From the NCBI RefSeq assembly GCF_943181435.1, contig NZ_OW969598.1, forward strand, positions 1,798,001 through 1,862,000: 64,000 nucleotides of DNA, in the 5' to 3' direction. Below are positions 20,707 to 31,317 of the stretch, piece by piece. This stretch comes from Neisseria sp. Marseille-Q6792. Its GTDB lineage: Bacteria > Pseudomonadota > Gammaproteobacteria > Burkholderiales > Neisseriaceae. The number at the start of each line of letters is the position of its first letter. The first letter of the stretch is position 1. A program made the translations under genes and the position numbers. Under the pieces are notes generated by a model, which was not told where the DNA came from, made no database searches, and was given only the letters and a program-made list of their open reading frames with translations.

Positions 20707-22743
20707 ATGAACGACAACGTATTGCTCCACTTGGGCGAAGAACCCCGTTTCGACCAAATCAAAACCGAAGACATCAAACCCGCCCTGCAAACCGCTATTG
20801 CCGAAGCACGCGAACAAATCGCCGCCATCAAAGCGCAAACGCACACCGGCTGGGCAAACACTGTCGAAAAACTGACCGGCATTACCGAACGCGTCGGCAG
20901 GATTTGGGGCGTGGTATCGCATCTCAACTCCGTCGTCGATACGCCCGAACTGCGCGCTGTCTATAACGAACTAATGCCCGAAATCACCGTCTTCTTCACC
21001 GAAATCGGACAAGACATCGAGCTATACAACCGCTTCAAAACCATCAAAAACTCCCCCGAATTTGCAACGCTTTCCCCCGCACAAAAAACCAAGCTCAACC
21101 ACGACCTGCGCGATTTCGTATTGAGCGGCGCGGAACTGCCGCCCGAACAGCAGGCAGAACTGGCAAAACTGCAAACCGAAGGCGCGCAACTTTCCGCCAA
21201 ATTCTCCCAAAACGTCCTAGACGCGACCGACGCGTTCGGCATTTACTTTGACGATGCCGCACCGCTTGCCGGCATTCCCGAAGACGCGCTCGCCATGTTT
21301 GCCGCCGCCGCGCAAAGCGAAGGCAAAACAGGCTACAAAATCGGTTTGCAGATTCCGCACTACCTCGCCGTCATCCAATACGCCGACAACCGCGAACTGC
21401 GCGAACAAATCTACCGCGCCTACGTTACCCGCGCCAGCGAACTTTCAGACGACGGCAAATTCGACAACACCGCCAACATCGACCGCACGCTCGAAAACGC
21501 CCTGCAAACCGCCAAACTGCTCGGCTTCAAAAACTACGCCGAGCTGTCGTTGGCAACCAAAATGGCGGACACCCCCGAACAAGTTTTAGACTTCCTGCAC
21601 GACCTCGCCCGCCGCGCCAAACCCTACGCCGAAAAAGACCTCGCCGAAGTCAAAGCCTTCGCCCGCGAAAGCCTGAACCTCGCCGACCCGCAGCCGTGGG
21701 ACTTGAGCTACGCCAGCGAAAAACTGCGCGAAGCCAAATACGCATTCAGCGAAACCGAAGTCAAAAAATACTTCCCCGTCGGCAAAGTCCTGGCAGGCCT
21801 GTTCGCCCAAATCAAAAAACTCTACGGCATCGGATTCGCCGAAAAAACCGTTCCCGTCTGGCACAAAGACGTGCGCTACTTCGAGCTGGAACAAAACGGC
21901 AAAACCATAGGCGGCGTTTATATGGATTTGTACGCACGCGAAGGCAAACGCGGCGGCGCGTGGATGAACGACTACAAAGGTCGCCGCCGTTTTTCAGACG
22001 GCACGCTGCAACTGCCCACCGCCTACCTCGTCTGCAACTTCACTCCGCCCGTCGGCGGCAGAGAAGCGCGTTTGAGCCATGACGAAATCCTCACCCTCTT
22101 CCACGAAACCGGCCACGGCCTGCACCACCTGCTCACCCAAGTCGACGAACTGGGCGTATCCGGCATCAACGGCGTCGAGTGGGACGCAGTCGAGCTGCCC
22201 AGCCAGTTTATGGAAAACTTCGTCTGGGAATACGACGTCTTGGCACAAATGTCCGCCCACGAAGAAACCGGCAAGCCCCTGCCGAAAGAACTCTTCGACA
22301 AAATGCTTACCGCCAAAAACTTCCAGCGCGGTATGTTCCTCGTCCGCCAAATGGAGTTCGCCCTCTTCGACATGATGATTTACAGCGAAGACGACGAAGG
22401 CCGTCTGAAAAACTGGCAACAGGTTTTAGACAGCGTGCGCAAAGAAGTCGCCGTCATCCAACCGCCCGAATACAACCGCTTCGCCTTGAGCTTCGGCCAC
22501 ATCTTCGCCGGCGGCTATTCCGCAGGCTATTACAGCTACGCATGGGCGGAAGTCCTCAGCGCCGACGCCTACGCCGCCTTTGAAGAAAGCGACGACGTCG
22601 CCGCCACAGGCAAACGCTTCTGGCAAGAAATCCTCGCCGTCGGCGGCTCCCGCAGCGCGGCAGAATCCTTCAAAGCCTTCCGCGGACGAGAACCGAGCAT
22701 AGACGCACTCTTGCGCCACAGCGGCTTCGACAACGCGGCTTGA
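20707..22743 (+). CDS. prlC: oligopeptidase A (M3 zinc metallopeptidase)
   Basis: PrlC is a cytoplasmic thimet-type peptidase that degrades signal peptides and short oligopeptides. From MNDNVLLHLGEEPRF the protein has 678 residues, the usual length. The zinc motif HETGH lies in TLFHETGHGLHHLL, with the third ligand in NGVEWDAVELPSQF. Other family parts are YMDLYAREGKRGGAWMNDY and FGHIFAGGYSAGYYSYAWAE. AAAGGAACCCGAC is a good ribosome site. The part upstream of this start is a translated DUS. Confidence 0.96.
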   Translation: MNDNVLLHLGEEPRFDQIKTEDIKPALQTAIAEAREQIAAIKAQTHTGWANTVEKLTGITERVGRIWGVVSHLNSVVDTPELRAVYNELMPEITVFFTEIGQDIELYNRFKTIKNSPEFATLSPAQKTKLNHDLRDFVLSGAELPPEQQAELAKLQTEGAQLSAKFSQNVLDATDAFGIYFDDAAPLAGIPEDALAMFAAAAQSEGKTGYKIGLQIPHYLAVIQYADNRELREQIYRAYVTRASELSDDGKFDNTANIDRTLENALQTAKLLGFKNYAELSLATKMADTPEQVLDFLHDLARRAKPYAEKDLAEVKAFARESLNLADPQPWDLSYASEKLREAKYAFSETEVKKYFPVGKVLAGLFAQIKKLYGIGFAEKTVPVWHKDVRYFELEQNGKTIGGVYMDLYAREGKRGGAWMNDYKGRRRFSDGTLQLPTAYLVCNFTPPVGGREARLSHDEILTLFHETGHGLHHLLTQVDELGVSGINGVEWDAVELPSQFMENFVWEYDVLAQMSAHEETGKPLPKELFDKMLTAKNFQRGMFLVRQMEFALFDMMIYSEDDEGRLKNWQQVLDSVRKEVAVIQPPEYNRFALSFGHIFAGGYSAGYYSYAWAEVLSADAYAAFEESDDVAATGKRFWQEILAVGGSRSAAESFKAFRGREPSIDALLRHSGFDNAA

Positions 22744-22759
22744 TCGATGTGAACAAAAA

Positions 22760-22799
22760 ATGCCGTCTGAAACAATCAAACAGTGTTTCAGACGGCATC
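22760..22799 (+). terminator. inverted DUS pair after prlC
   Basis: atgccgtctgaaac-aatcaaacagt-gtttcagacggcat forms a hairpin about 16 bases past the prlC stop. Confidence 0.75.
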
Positions 22800-22851
22800 A
22801 GCATTTGCGCGGTTTCGCCATTTTCACAAAAACAGCAAACCAAAATCCCGT

Positions 22852-23075
22852 CATTCCCGCGCAGGCGGGAATCCAGACCGGTCGGCACGGAAACTTATCG
22901 GGTAAAACGGTTTCCTTAACCCTGAGTCCTAGATTCCCACTTTCGTGGGAATGACGGGATGTAGGTTTCCTTAACCCTGAGTCCTAGATTCCCACTTTCG
23001 TGGGAATGACGGAATATAAGTTCCCATATCGATTTGAATCGATTAGGATAGTGTGGATTCGGTGGGAATGACGGC
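22852..23075. repeat. dRS3 array downstream of prlC
   Basis: Three clear dRS3 copies (near 22854, 22934 and 22988) lie in neisserial intergenic mosaic sequence; the segment ggatgtaggtttccttaaccctgagtcc-type spacer is partly duplicated. No gene is visible in 22744-23271. Confidence 0.88.
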
Positions 23076-23136
23076 ATATTTTTGTATCTGGTATAAAAGA
23101 TCGTTTGAAATCTTTTCAGGTGTAGGGCGGATGCGT

Positions 23137-23179
23137 AGCAACTGTATTTTTCACCCCGTCGGGCAAAAATACAGTTGCT
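23137..23179. repeat. 15-bp perfect inverted repeat with a 13-base loop
   Basis: agcaactgtattttt (23137-23151) and its exact complement aaaaatacagttgct (23165-23179) flank caccccgtcgggc. The arms end in A/T runs, so RNA from either strand could terminate here, but a separate DUS terminator for ccp lies closer to that gene. It may be a small dispersed element. Confidence 0.6.
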
Positions 23180-23217
23180 ACGGTATATTCTGCGTATCTG
23201 ACGCGACGAAATATAAA

Positions 23218-23257
23218 ATGCCGTCTGAAACAGATTCCCGTTTCAGACGGCATTTTT
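23218..23257 (-). terminator. inverted DUS pair after ccp
   Basis: atgccgtctgaaac-agattcc-cgtttcagacggcatttttg lies 15 bases beyond the ccp stop. Confidence 0.78.
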
Positions 23258-23271
23258 GCGTACCGACCGGA

Positions 23272-24435
23272 TTATTTGTTGTCCGGCTTAGATTCCATCG
23301 GTGCGGTCAGGGGCAGTTCCGGCATCGTGCGCGCTGATTCGGAAACATTGCCGGAAAGTGCATTCAGGAATACGACGATGTTATCCACATCTTCTTTCGG
23401 AATGTCTTTACCCAATTGTGCCTTACCCATGATGGTAACTGCCTTATCCAACTCCCACACGCTGCCGTTGTGGAAATACGGATAAGTTTTAGCCACGTTA
23501 CGCAACCCCGGAACACGGAAGAAAAATTCGTCTTCGGTTTTTTTGGTTACGTCAGCACGGCCTTTGTCACGTTTCGGGTCTTCAATGAATTTCCAATACG
23601 GCCCTTCGACCAGACCGAATTTCTGGAAGGTCGTACCTCCAAGGTTGACACCGTTGTGGCAGGCAATACAGCCGTTGTCCATAAACGCGCGCACGCCTTT
23701 TCGTTCCTGTTCGCTTAAGGCGTTGACATTGCCTTTGAGGTATTCGTCCCATTTGGTCGGCGTCAGCAGGGTACGCTCAAACGCACCCAATGCGGTAGTG
23801 ATGTTTTTAAACGAAACCGCGCCGTCTTCAGGAAAAGCTTTTTTAAACATTTCTTGATATTCGGGAACTTTGGCGATTTTGGCTGCCGCCGCCTCTTGCG
23901 AATCATTCGCCATTTCCACCGGATTCACCAAAGGCCCGCCCGCCTGTTCTTCAACATCAGCCGCACGGCCGTCCCAAAACTGGCTGCCCAGCAGCGCGGC
24001 ATTCAATGCGGTAGGCGAGTTGCGTCCGCCGAACTGCCCTTTGTGCCCCTGACTGGTCGGCATATTGTCCACACCGGCAGAAGCAAGGTTATGGCAAGAG
24101 TTGCAGCTCACGGTATTGCCTTTGGAAAGGCGCGGTTCATACCAGAGTTGGTGTCCGAGTTTGACCTGTTCTCCGGTAAACGGACGGATTTTCTGCATTT
24201 CTTCAACAGTCGGCAGAGGTTGGAATACGCCTTGCGCGCGTTTCAAAAGGTCTTGGTCTTCGGGCGAGGCCGATGAAGCGGAAGGAACGGCTTCCGAGGC
24301 CTGTACTTGGGAAGCCGCTTCGGTCTCAGAAGTAGGAGAAGCATTACCTGCCGCAGACTTTTCCTGACCGCCGCATGCCGCCAACAGTGAAGACAATGCC
24401 AATACTGATGCGAGGTAACGGAGTTTGAAAGACAT
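23272..24435 (-). CDS. ccp: dihaem cytochrome c peroxidase lipoprotein
   Basis: Ccp reduces periplasmic hydrogen peroxide with electrons from c-type cytochromes. The 387-residue precursor has a lipoprotein signal with Cys21 in SLLAAC, so it is membrane-anchored in the periplasm. A Ser/Ala/Glu-rich linker (22-60) follows. The two CXXCH haem sites are CNSCH at 111-115 and CIACH at 256-260. Family segments include FGGRNSPTALNAAL and PYFHNGSVWELDKAV. AAGGAATACACG precedes the ATG. A possible FNR-type promoter lies about 100 bases upstream, matching the known oxygen-limited expression of gonococcal ccp. Confidence 0.95.
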   Translation of the reverse strand: MSFKLRYLASVLALSSLLAACGGQEKSAAGNASPTSETEAASQVQASEAVPSASSASPEDQDLLKRAQGVFQPLPTVEEMQKIRPFTGEQVKLGHQLWYEPRLSKGNTVSCNSCHNLASAGVDNMPTSQGHKGQFGGRNSPTALNAALLGSQFWDGRAADVEEQAGGPLVNPVEMANDSQEAAAAKIAKVPEYQEMFKKAFPEDGAVSFKNITTALGAFERTLLTPTKWDEYLKGNVNALSEQERKGVRAFMDNGCIACHNGVNLGGTTFQKFGLVEGPYWKFIEDPKRDKGRADVTKKTEDEFFFRVPGLRNVAKTYPYFHNGSVWELDKAVTIMGKAQLGKDIPKEDVDNIVVFLNALSGNVSESARTMPELPLTAPMESKPDNK

Positions 24436-24508
24436 CGTGTATTCCTTATGGTAGGTTAAAATTATTGTTCAAACCGGCAGGCAAACCTGTTCTGCCGATT
24501 ATTTCTTC

Positions 24509-24551
24509 AGTGTACCTATCGCACCTTTAGCCATATTTGCGGAAAATCAAT
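24509..24551 (-). promoter_or_regulatory. possible FNR-dependent promoter of ccp
   Basis: On the minus strand TTGATTTTCCGCAA (24538-24551) matches TTGAT-N4-ATCAA in the first half and three of five bases in the second. TACACT (24509-24514) could be the -10. The spacing puts the FNR centre close to -41.5, as in class II FNR promoters. The match is imperfect, so this is a candidate only. Confidence 0.4.
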
Positions 24552-24604
24552 ATTTTATTTTCAATAGCTTTACACAATAATAACGATAAAGAATCAAGTT
24601 TAAC

Positions 24605-24646
24605 AAAATGCCGTCTGAAACCGGTAAAGCTTCAGACGACATTTTA
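24605..24646 (-). terminator. imperfect inverted DUS pair after mntP
   Basis: aaaatgccgtctgaa-accggtaaagc-ttcagacgacatttta; one DUS copy has a single change (gacgac). It sits ten bases past the mntP stop. Confidence 0.65.
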
Positions 24647-24656
24647 TTTTCCGACA

Positions 24657-25223
24657 TCATTGAATCAAACCCAAATGCGACAAGAGCGTCCATGTACCGA
24701 TGGCAATCAACACCAAACCTCCGGCAAATTCCGTACGCCTGCCGAACAATACGCCCAAAGCCCTTCCCGCCGTCAGCCCGATGGTAACCATCACCGTAGT
24801 CGCCATACCGATTACGGCGGCGGCAAAGGCGATGTTTACCTCCATAAACGCCAAGCCCACCCCGACTATCATGGAATCAATACTGGTTCCAAAAGCAGTC
24901 AGAACCGTCAACCACCAGCTTTCCCGTTTGCTTTCGCGTACATCGTCCGCCTCGCCGGACAACCCTTCGCGCATCATTTTCAGACCCAGCCCGCCCAACA
25001 GGACAAAAGCCACCCAATGGTCCCATTCGCTGATAAACGGCTTGGCATAAAAACCGCCTACCCAGCCTGCCAGCGGCGTGAGTGCTTCGACCGTACCGAA
25101 CACCAAAGCCGTTGCTGCAATTTTGCGCGGGGGCATCCTGACCGCCGCACCCTTTGCCAATGCGACGGCAAACGCATCCATCGACATCCCCAGCGCAATC
25201 AAGAGCAAAGCATAAAAACCCAT
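24657..25223 (-). CDS. mntP: manganese efflux pump MntP (MntX)
   Basis: MntP exports Mn(II) and prevents manganese overload; the meningococcal member is known as MntX. The 188-residue protein has six predicted helices arranged as an inverted repeat. The family signature appears twice: LIALGMSMDAFAVALAKG near the N-terminus and TAFGTSIDSMIVGVGLAF in the second half, each with an acidic residue in the membrane. The ATG at 25223 follows AGGACGGGTG. There is no sign of a yybP-ykoY manganese riboswitch in the short upstream stretch before the repeat array. Confidence 0.93.
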   Translation of the reverse strand: MGFYALLLIALGMSMDAFAVALAKGAAVRMPPRKIAATALVFGTVEALTPLAGWVGGFYAKPFISEWDHWVAFVLLGGLGLKMMREGLSGEADDVRESKRESWWLTVLTAFGTSIDSMIVGVGLAFMEVNIAFAAAVIGMATTVMVTIGLTAGRALGVLFGRRTEFAGGLVLIAIGTWTLLSHLGLIQ

Positions 25224-25299
25224 ACCGCACCCGTCCTCAAAAAGGGCGGATTATAGCAAAACAGCAAAGCGCGAAAAACGCCGCACGAAAACCCGCATC

Positions 25300-26110
25300 C
25301 CGTCATTCCCGCAAAAACAAAAAATCAAAACTGAAATTTCGTCATTCCCGCGCAGGCGGGAATCTAGAGTTGTCGGCACAGAAACTTATCGGGAAAAACG
25401 GTCTCTTTAGATTTTACGTTCTGGATTCCCACTTTCGTGGGAATGACGGGATGTAGGTTTCCGTGCGGATGGATTCGTCATTCCCGCGCAGGCGGGAATC
25501 TAGAGTTGTCAGTGCGGAAACTTATCGGGAAAAACGGTTTCTTTAGATTTTGCGTTCTAGATTCCCACTTTCGTGGGAATGACGGGATTTTGGTTTCCGT
25601 GCGGATGGATTCGTCATTCCCGCGCAGGCGGGAATCCGGAAACTCAAAGTTGCAAGAATTTATTAGAAATGGCTGAAACTCAACGAACCTGGATTCCCAC
25701 TTTCGTGGGAATGACGGAGGAGGGGTTGCTGTTTTCCCGATAAATGCCCACAATCTCAAATCCCGTCATTCCCCAAAAACAAAAAAATCAAAAACAGAAA
25801 TTTCGTCATTCCCGCGCAGGCGGGAATCCAGGTCTGTCGGTGCGGAAACTTATCGGGAAAAACGGTTTCTTCAGCCCTGCGTCCTGGATTCCCACTTTCG
25901 TGGGAATGACGGGATTTTGGTTTCCGTGCGGATGGATTCGTCATTCCCGCGCAGGCGGGAATCCAGAGCTGTCGGTGCGGAAACTTATTGGGAAAAACGG
26001 TTTCTTTAGATTTTACGTTCTAGATTCCCGCTTTCGCGGGAATGACGCGGAAAAGTTTTCGTGCCGATTTGAACCGGTGGGGATGGTGCGGGAATGACGG
26101 CGGAAAAGTG
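25300..26110. repeat. long dRS3/NIME array between mntP and katA
   Basis: About ten dRS3 copies alternate with spacers (gttgtcggygcrgaaacttatcggg, shown in two halves in the sequence). Units of about 135 bases recur near 25341, 25476, 25803 and 25939. Frames read here are repeat translations. No gene is supported in 25224-26301. Confidence 0.92.
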
Positions 26111-26187
26111 GGCTGTGGGGCAGGAATGACGGGATATTTTGCGTTTAATAAAAAACGCCCGCTGAAACGGCGGAGCGGGATGGGGGA

Positions 26188-26231
26188 ATGCCGTCTGAAA
26201 CGGTCGGACAATGTTTCAGACGGCATTTTTA
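26188..26231 (-). terminator. inverted DUS pair downstream of katA
   Basis: atgccgtctgaaac-ggtcggacaat-gtttcagacggcatttttatg, about 70 bases beyond the katA stop. Confidence 0.6.
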
Positions 26232-26301
26232 TGCCCGGTTATTTCCGGTAGCGGACGGCGCGGGACAGGATTTCTTCAATTTCCATCCACATAATGCCCC
26301 C

Positions 26302-27816
26302 TTACAGCAAACCGGCCTGACCCAGTGCGGGGTCGGTCGCGCGGGCGGCTTGGGCATCTTCGACAGTCAGTCCAAGGGCTTTGGCCACGCCTTCGCCGTA
26401 TGCCGGGTCGCAACGGTAGCAGTTGCGGATATGGCGGTATTTGATGAAGTTAGGCGCATCGCCCATGGCTGCGGCGGTGTTGCCGAACAATGCCTGTTTC
26501 TGCGCGTCGTTCATCAGGTTGAACAGGGCGCGCGGTTGGCTGAAGTAGTCGTCATCGTCTTGGCGGTAGTCCCAGTGTGCCGCGTCGCCGTTGATTTTCA
26601 AAGGCGGTTCGGCGAAGTCGGGTTGTTGCTGCCATTGACCGAAGCTGTTGGGTTCGTAGTGCGGCAGGCTGCCGTAGTTGCCGTCGGCGCGGCCTTGACC
26701 GTCGCGCTGGTTGCTGTGAACAGGGCAACGCGGGCGGTTAACGGGGATTTGGCGGAAGTTCACGCCCAAGCGGTAGCGTTGCGCGTCGGCGTAATTGAAC
26801 AAACGGGCTTGCAGCATTTTATCCGGGCTCGCGCCGATACCGGGAACGAGGTTGCTCGGTGCGAAGGCGGATTGTTCCACATCGGCGAAGAAGTTTTCGG
26901 GATTGCGGTTCAACTCGAATTCGCCCACTTCAATCAGCGGATAGTCTTTTTTCGGCCAAACTTTGGTCAGGTCGAAGGGATGATAAGGCACTTTTTCCGC
27001 ATCGGCTTCGGGCATCACTTGGATGTACATCGTCCATTTCGGAAACTCGCCGCGCTCGATGGCTTCGTACAGGTCGCGCTGATGGCTTTCACGGTCATCG
27101 GCGATGATTTTTGCGGCTTCTTCGTTGGTCAGGTTTTTAATGCCTTGTTGGCTGCGGAAATGAAATTTCACCCAGAAACGCTCGCCTGCTTCGTTCCAGA
27201 AGCTGTATGTATGCGAACCGAAGCCGTGCATATGGCGGTAGCTGGCGGGAATACCGCGGTCGCTCATGACGATGGTAACTTGGTGCAACGCTTCAGGCAG
27301 CAGCGTCCAGAAGTCCCAGTTGTTTGTGGCGGAACGCATATTGGTGCGCGGATCGCGTTTGACGGCTTTGTTCAGGTCGGGGAACTTACGCGGGTCGCGC
27401 AGGAAGAACACAGGCGTGTTGTTGCCGACCACATCCCAGTTGCCTTCTTCGGTATAGAACTTCAACGCAAAGCCGCGGATGTCGCGTTCCGCATCGGCTG
27501 CGCCGCGTTCGCCTGCCACGGTGGTGAAACGGGCGAACATTTCGGTTTTTTTGCCGACTTCGCTGAAGATTTTGGCGCGGGTGTATTTGGTGATATCGTG
27601 CGTTACGGTAAACGTACCGAACGCGCCCGAACCTTTGGCGTGCATACGGCGTTCGGGGATGACTTCGCGTACGAAGTCGGCGAGTTTTTCATTCAGCCAC
27701 AAATCCTGCGCCAGCAGAGGGCCGCGCGGACCGGCGGTCAGGCTGTTTTGATTGTCGGCAACGGGCGCGCCGTTGTTCATGGTCAGATGGGTTACGGGGC
27801 ATTTGGAGGTAGTCAT
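26302..27816 (-). CDS. katA: monofunctional haem catalase
   Basis: KatA disproportionates hydrogen peroxide in the cytoplasm. The 504-residue, clade 3-size enzyme carries the distal His in [13 protein letters not shown] and the distal Asn/Ser region in [18 protein letters not shown]. The proximal haem-ligand Tyr lies in [35 protein letters not shown] precedes ATG 27816 as a ribosome site. The frame is open for 33 more codons upstream, but that part overlaps a separate small frame in the leader. The promoter lies near 27970 with a poor -35, in keeping with activator (OxyR) control known in Neisseria. Confidence 0.96.
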   Translation of the reverse strand: MTTSKCPVTHLTMNNGAPVADNQNSLTAGPRGPLLAQDLWLNEKLADFVREVIPERRMHAKGSGAFGTFTVTHDITKYTRAKIFSEVGKKTEMFARFTTVAGERGAADAERDIRGFALKFYTEEGNWDVVGNNTPVFFLRDPRKFPDLNKAVKRDPRTNMRSATNNWDFWTLLPEALHQVTIVMSDRGIPASYRHMHGFGSHTYSFWNEAGERFWVKFHFRSQQGIKNLTNEEAAKIIADDRESHQRDLYEAIERGEFPKWTMYIQVMPEADAEKVPYHPFDLTKVWPKKDYPLIEVGEFELNRNPENFFADVEQSAFAPSNLVPGIGASPDKMLQARLFNYADAQRYRLGVNFRQIPVNRPRCPVHSNQRDGQGRADGNYGSLPHYEPNSFGQWQQQPDFAEPPLKINGDAAHWDYRQDDDDYFSQPRALFNLMNDAQKQALFGNTAAAMGDAPNFIKYRHIRNCYRCDPAYGEGVAKALGLTVEDAQAARATDPALGQAGLL

Positions 27817-27863
27817 AGCTCGTGTTCCTTTTCCTTGGTTAATCAAAAGATACGACAAACGGC

Positions 27864-27935
27864 TTACAGCACGATTTGGCGGAAAGCGTATTCGTAACTG
27901 GTTTCTTGATTGCAATAGATTTCATGAATAGACAT
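27864..27935 (-). CDS. possible 23-codon leader ORF upstream of katA
   Basis: ATG at 27935 follows AAAAGGAAAACTAA, a better ribosome site than many real genes here. It encodes [20 protein letters not shown] plus three residues and ends at TAA 27864-27866, 47 bases before the katA ATG. It would be the first frame on the predicted katA mRNA. It could be a small protein or a leader whose translation affects katA, or it may be chance. No known family is recognised. Confidence 0.4.
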   Translation of the reverse strand: MSIHEIYCNQETSYEYAFRQIVL

Positions 27936-27967
27936 TTAGTTTTCCTTTTATTTAAACTATGAAGGCA

Positions 27968-27996
27968 ACTATACGCCAAGATTTTCGCTATTAAAA
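27968..27996 (-). promoter_or_regulatory. predicted katA promoter
   Basis: On the minus strand TATAGT (27968-27973) is the -10 and the weak TTTTAA (27991-27996) the -35, spaced 17. The AT-rich stretch just upstream (about 27997-28040) would be the activator region; I could not define an exact OxyR site. rpoN begins on the other strand at 28159. Confidence 0.45.
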
Positions 27997-28158
27997 CTAT
28001 GAAATCGATTTAATATTGTTATAAGCAATCAATATTCTATTTTCGTTTGTTTTTTGTTATCGAAACGAATCAAAATCCCTACATAAAACCATTTATAATG
28101 ATGTTTCCTGGCATCATCTGCCGCCGACAGGCCAAAAGAATAATTCTCTCGCATTATC

Positions 28159-29502
28159 ATGACGTTACTCGGAATAAAGCTCAAACAGACCCAGCAGCTC
28201 AACCAGCGGCTGCAACAATCTTTGCGCGTATTGCAGATGTCGGGTATCGAACTTGAACGCGAGGTCGAAAACTGGCTGTCGGACAATCCTCTGCTCGAAC
28301 GCAAAGACACGGATGAATTTTCGGATGCCGAATTCAGCCATTACACCGCGCCCGCGCGCCAAATCGGCGGAGACGAAGGCGAAGATATGCTGTCCAACAT
28401 CGCCGGCGAAGAAGATTTCAAGCAATACCTGCACGCGCAAGTGTGCGAACACCCGCTTTCCGACCAAGAAGCCGCCTGTGTCCACATCCTTATCGATTTC
28501 CTTGACGAGCAGGGTTATCTGACCGACAGCATCGAAGACATCCTCGACCATACGCCCTTGGAGTGGATGTTGGATGAAGCAATGCTGCAACATGCGCTGA
28601 CCGCATTGAAAAAATTCGACCCAGCAGGCGTGGCCGCCGCCGATTTGACCGAATCGCTGATACTGCAGATAGAAAGATTGGGCGAATGTGCTGCCAAACC
28701 CGCCGCCCTGCATATCGTCCGAAACGCCCTCGACAGCATTGACGGCAACCGCAGCCAAACCCTCGCGCGAATAAAAAAACGCCTGCCCCAAACCGACAGC
28801 GGCACACTCGAAGCCGCACTCGACCTCATTGCTTCGCTCAATCCCTTTCCCGCCGCCGGTTTTGCCTCGTCCACGCCCACGCCGTATATCCGCCCGGATG
28901 TCTGGGTTGAGGAAAGTAGAGACGGCTGGACGGTTAGTTTCAACGAAGACTCCCTGCCTCCTCTGCAAATGAACAGCGAATATTGCGAACTGATGCCGTC
29001 TGAAGGCCTCTCGCCCGAATGGAAGGAAAAAATCAGCGAAGCCAGACAACGTATCGATTCGCTCGAATTGAGGAAAGCAACCGTCGTCCTCCTTGCCGAA
29101 TACATCGTTAAACATCAGGCAGACTTTTTCACTTTTGGCGAAATCGGACTCGTCCCCCTGATGATGAAAGATGCCGCCGCCGAATTGGGTGTGGCAGAAA
29201 GTACCGTTTCCCGCGCGGCCAACCAAAAATATTTGTCTTGCCCGCGCGGAGTGTTTGCGCTACGCTATTTCTTCACGCAGGCAGTTCAAATGGAAGAAGG
29301 TAAAGAAGCCGTCAGCCAACACGCCGTTAAAGCCGCACTCTCCCAGCTTGTCGGCAGCGAAGACAAACGCAAGCCCTATTCTGACGAGGCACTCGCCAAC
29401 CTGCTGGCTTTCCGCGGCATGGAGGTTTCCCGCCGCACCATTGCCAAATACAGAGAATCCCTTGAGATTCCGGCAGCACACAAACGCAAAACCGCAGAAT
29501 AA
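28159..29502 (+). CDS. rpoN: RNA polymerase sigma-54 factor, apparently intact
   Basis: This 447-residue sigma-54 has all regions in order. The Gln/Leu-rich activator region I is LKQTQQLNQRLQQSLRVLQM. An acidic region II and a core-binding domain follow. The helix-turn-helix is AAAELGVAESTVSRAANQKY and the RpoN box is SRRTIAKYRESLEIP near the C-terminus. Pathogenic Neisseria are reported to keep only a degenerate rpoN-like sequence lacking the helix-turn-helix, so this intact frame stands out. No enhancer-binding activator gene is present in this window. The ATG has no strong ribosome site. hpf follows 75 bases later, as in many proteobacteria. Confidence 0.93.
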   Translation: MTLLGIKLKQTQQLNQRLQQSLRVLQMSGIELEREVENWLSDNPLLERKDTDEFSDAEFSHYTAPARQIGGDEGEDMLSNIAGEEDFKQYLHAQVCEHPLSDQEAACVHILIDFLDEQGYLTDSIEDILDHTPLEWMLDEAMLQHALTALKKFDPAGVAAADLTESLILQIERLGECAAKPAALHIVRNALDSIDGNRSQTLARIKKRLPQTDSGTLEAALDLIASLNPFPAAGFASSTPTPYIRPDVWVEESRDGWTVSFNEDSLPPLQMNSEYCELMPSEGLSPEWKEKISEARQRIDSLELRKATVVLLAEYIVKHQADFFTFGEIGLVPLMMKDAAAELGVAESTVSRAANQKYLSCPRGVFALRYFFTQAVQMEEGKEAVSQHAVKAALSQLVGSEDKRKPYSDEALANLLAFRGMEVSRRTIAKYRESLEIPAAHKRKTAE

Positions 29503-29576
29503 TTTTTCAACACAATGCTACAACCCGTTTTTCCGTTCCGTCGCCGACGGACAGAACCCACCGAAGGAGCTGTATC

Positions 29577-29870
29577 ATGAATCTGAAAATCACCGGTCTG
29601 AATTTTGACGTTACCGAAGCCATCAAAAACCACGTTTCCAAGAAACTGGAGCGCATCAACCGCCACGCTTCGGACATCATTTCTATAACTGTAACGCTGT
29701 CTGTGGAAAAAGCCGGCCATAAGGCCGAGGCAGACGTACACCTTGCCGGTAAAGACCTGCACGTCGAGTCCGACGGTCAGGACATGTATGCCGCCATCGA
29801 CACCCTGACAGACAAACTTGACCGCGCCGTATTGAAACACAAAGAAAAAATCGGCGAAGTCCGCAACTAA
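29577..29870 (+). CDS. hpf: short ribosome hibernation promoting factor
   Basis: This 97-residue HPF/RaiA-family protein, short form, binds the 30S subunit decoding region and helps form inactive ribosomes in stationary phase. It opens MNLKITGLNFDVTEAIKNHV. The basic helix SKKLERINRH and the strands ISITVTLSVEK, KAEADVHLAG and DLHVESDGQDMYAAIDTL are typical. GAAGGAGCTGTATC is a strong ribosome site. It lies directly downstream of rpoN, a conserved gene order. Confidence 0.93.
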   Translation: MNLKITGLNFDVTEAIKNHVSKKLERINRHASDIISITVTLSVEKAGHKAEADVHLAGKDLHVESDGQDMYAAIDTLTDKLDRAVLKHKEKIGEVRN

Positions 29871-29880
29871 CCGAATCGGC

Positions 29881-29922
29881 AAAATGCCGTCTGAAACGGA
29901 TTTCCGTTTCAGACGGCATTGT
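29881..29922 (+). terminator. inverted DUS pair after hpf
   Basis: aaaatgccgtctgaaacgga and tccgtttcagacggcatt form a long hairpin ten bases after the hpf stop. Confidence 0.8.
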
Positions 29923-30057
29923 TTATTCTGCATAACCAAACATGAAGCAAATCCGCCTTATCTTGAACCGGTTTTGATGCTCAACACATACCTCCGCGCA
30001 ACCTGTTCCGAAAACCTTTAAAGATGCAATGCATCAGTTAAGACGGCTGCAATAAGA

Positions 30058-30080
30058 AAACGGGATGCAAATCCGCATCC
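30058..30080 (-). terminator. intrinsic terminator of murU
   Basis: On the minus strand GGGATGC-ggattt-GCATCCC is followed by GTTTTCTT directly after the murU stop codon. Confidence 0.75.
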
Positions 30081-30089
30081 CGTTCCGTT

Positions 30090-31243
<1,154 letters not shown>

Positions 31244-31317
31244 TTTTTCGTTTTCCCCCTGTTTCCATTTTTCATGTTAAATATTCTCTCAAAGAAATGC
31301 TCTTATCTGTCCGAATA

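Noticed and set aside
25300..26110. CRISPR-like appearance of repeats
   Set aside because: Repeats are palindromic dRS3 units with similar, recurring spacers and irregular spacing; no cas genes are present.
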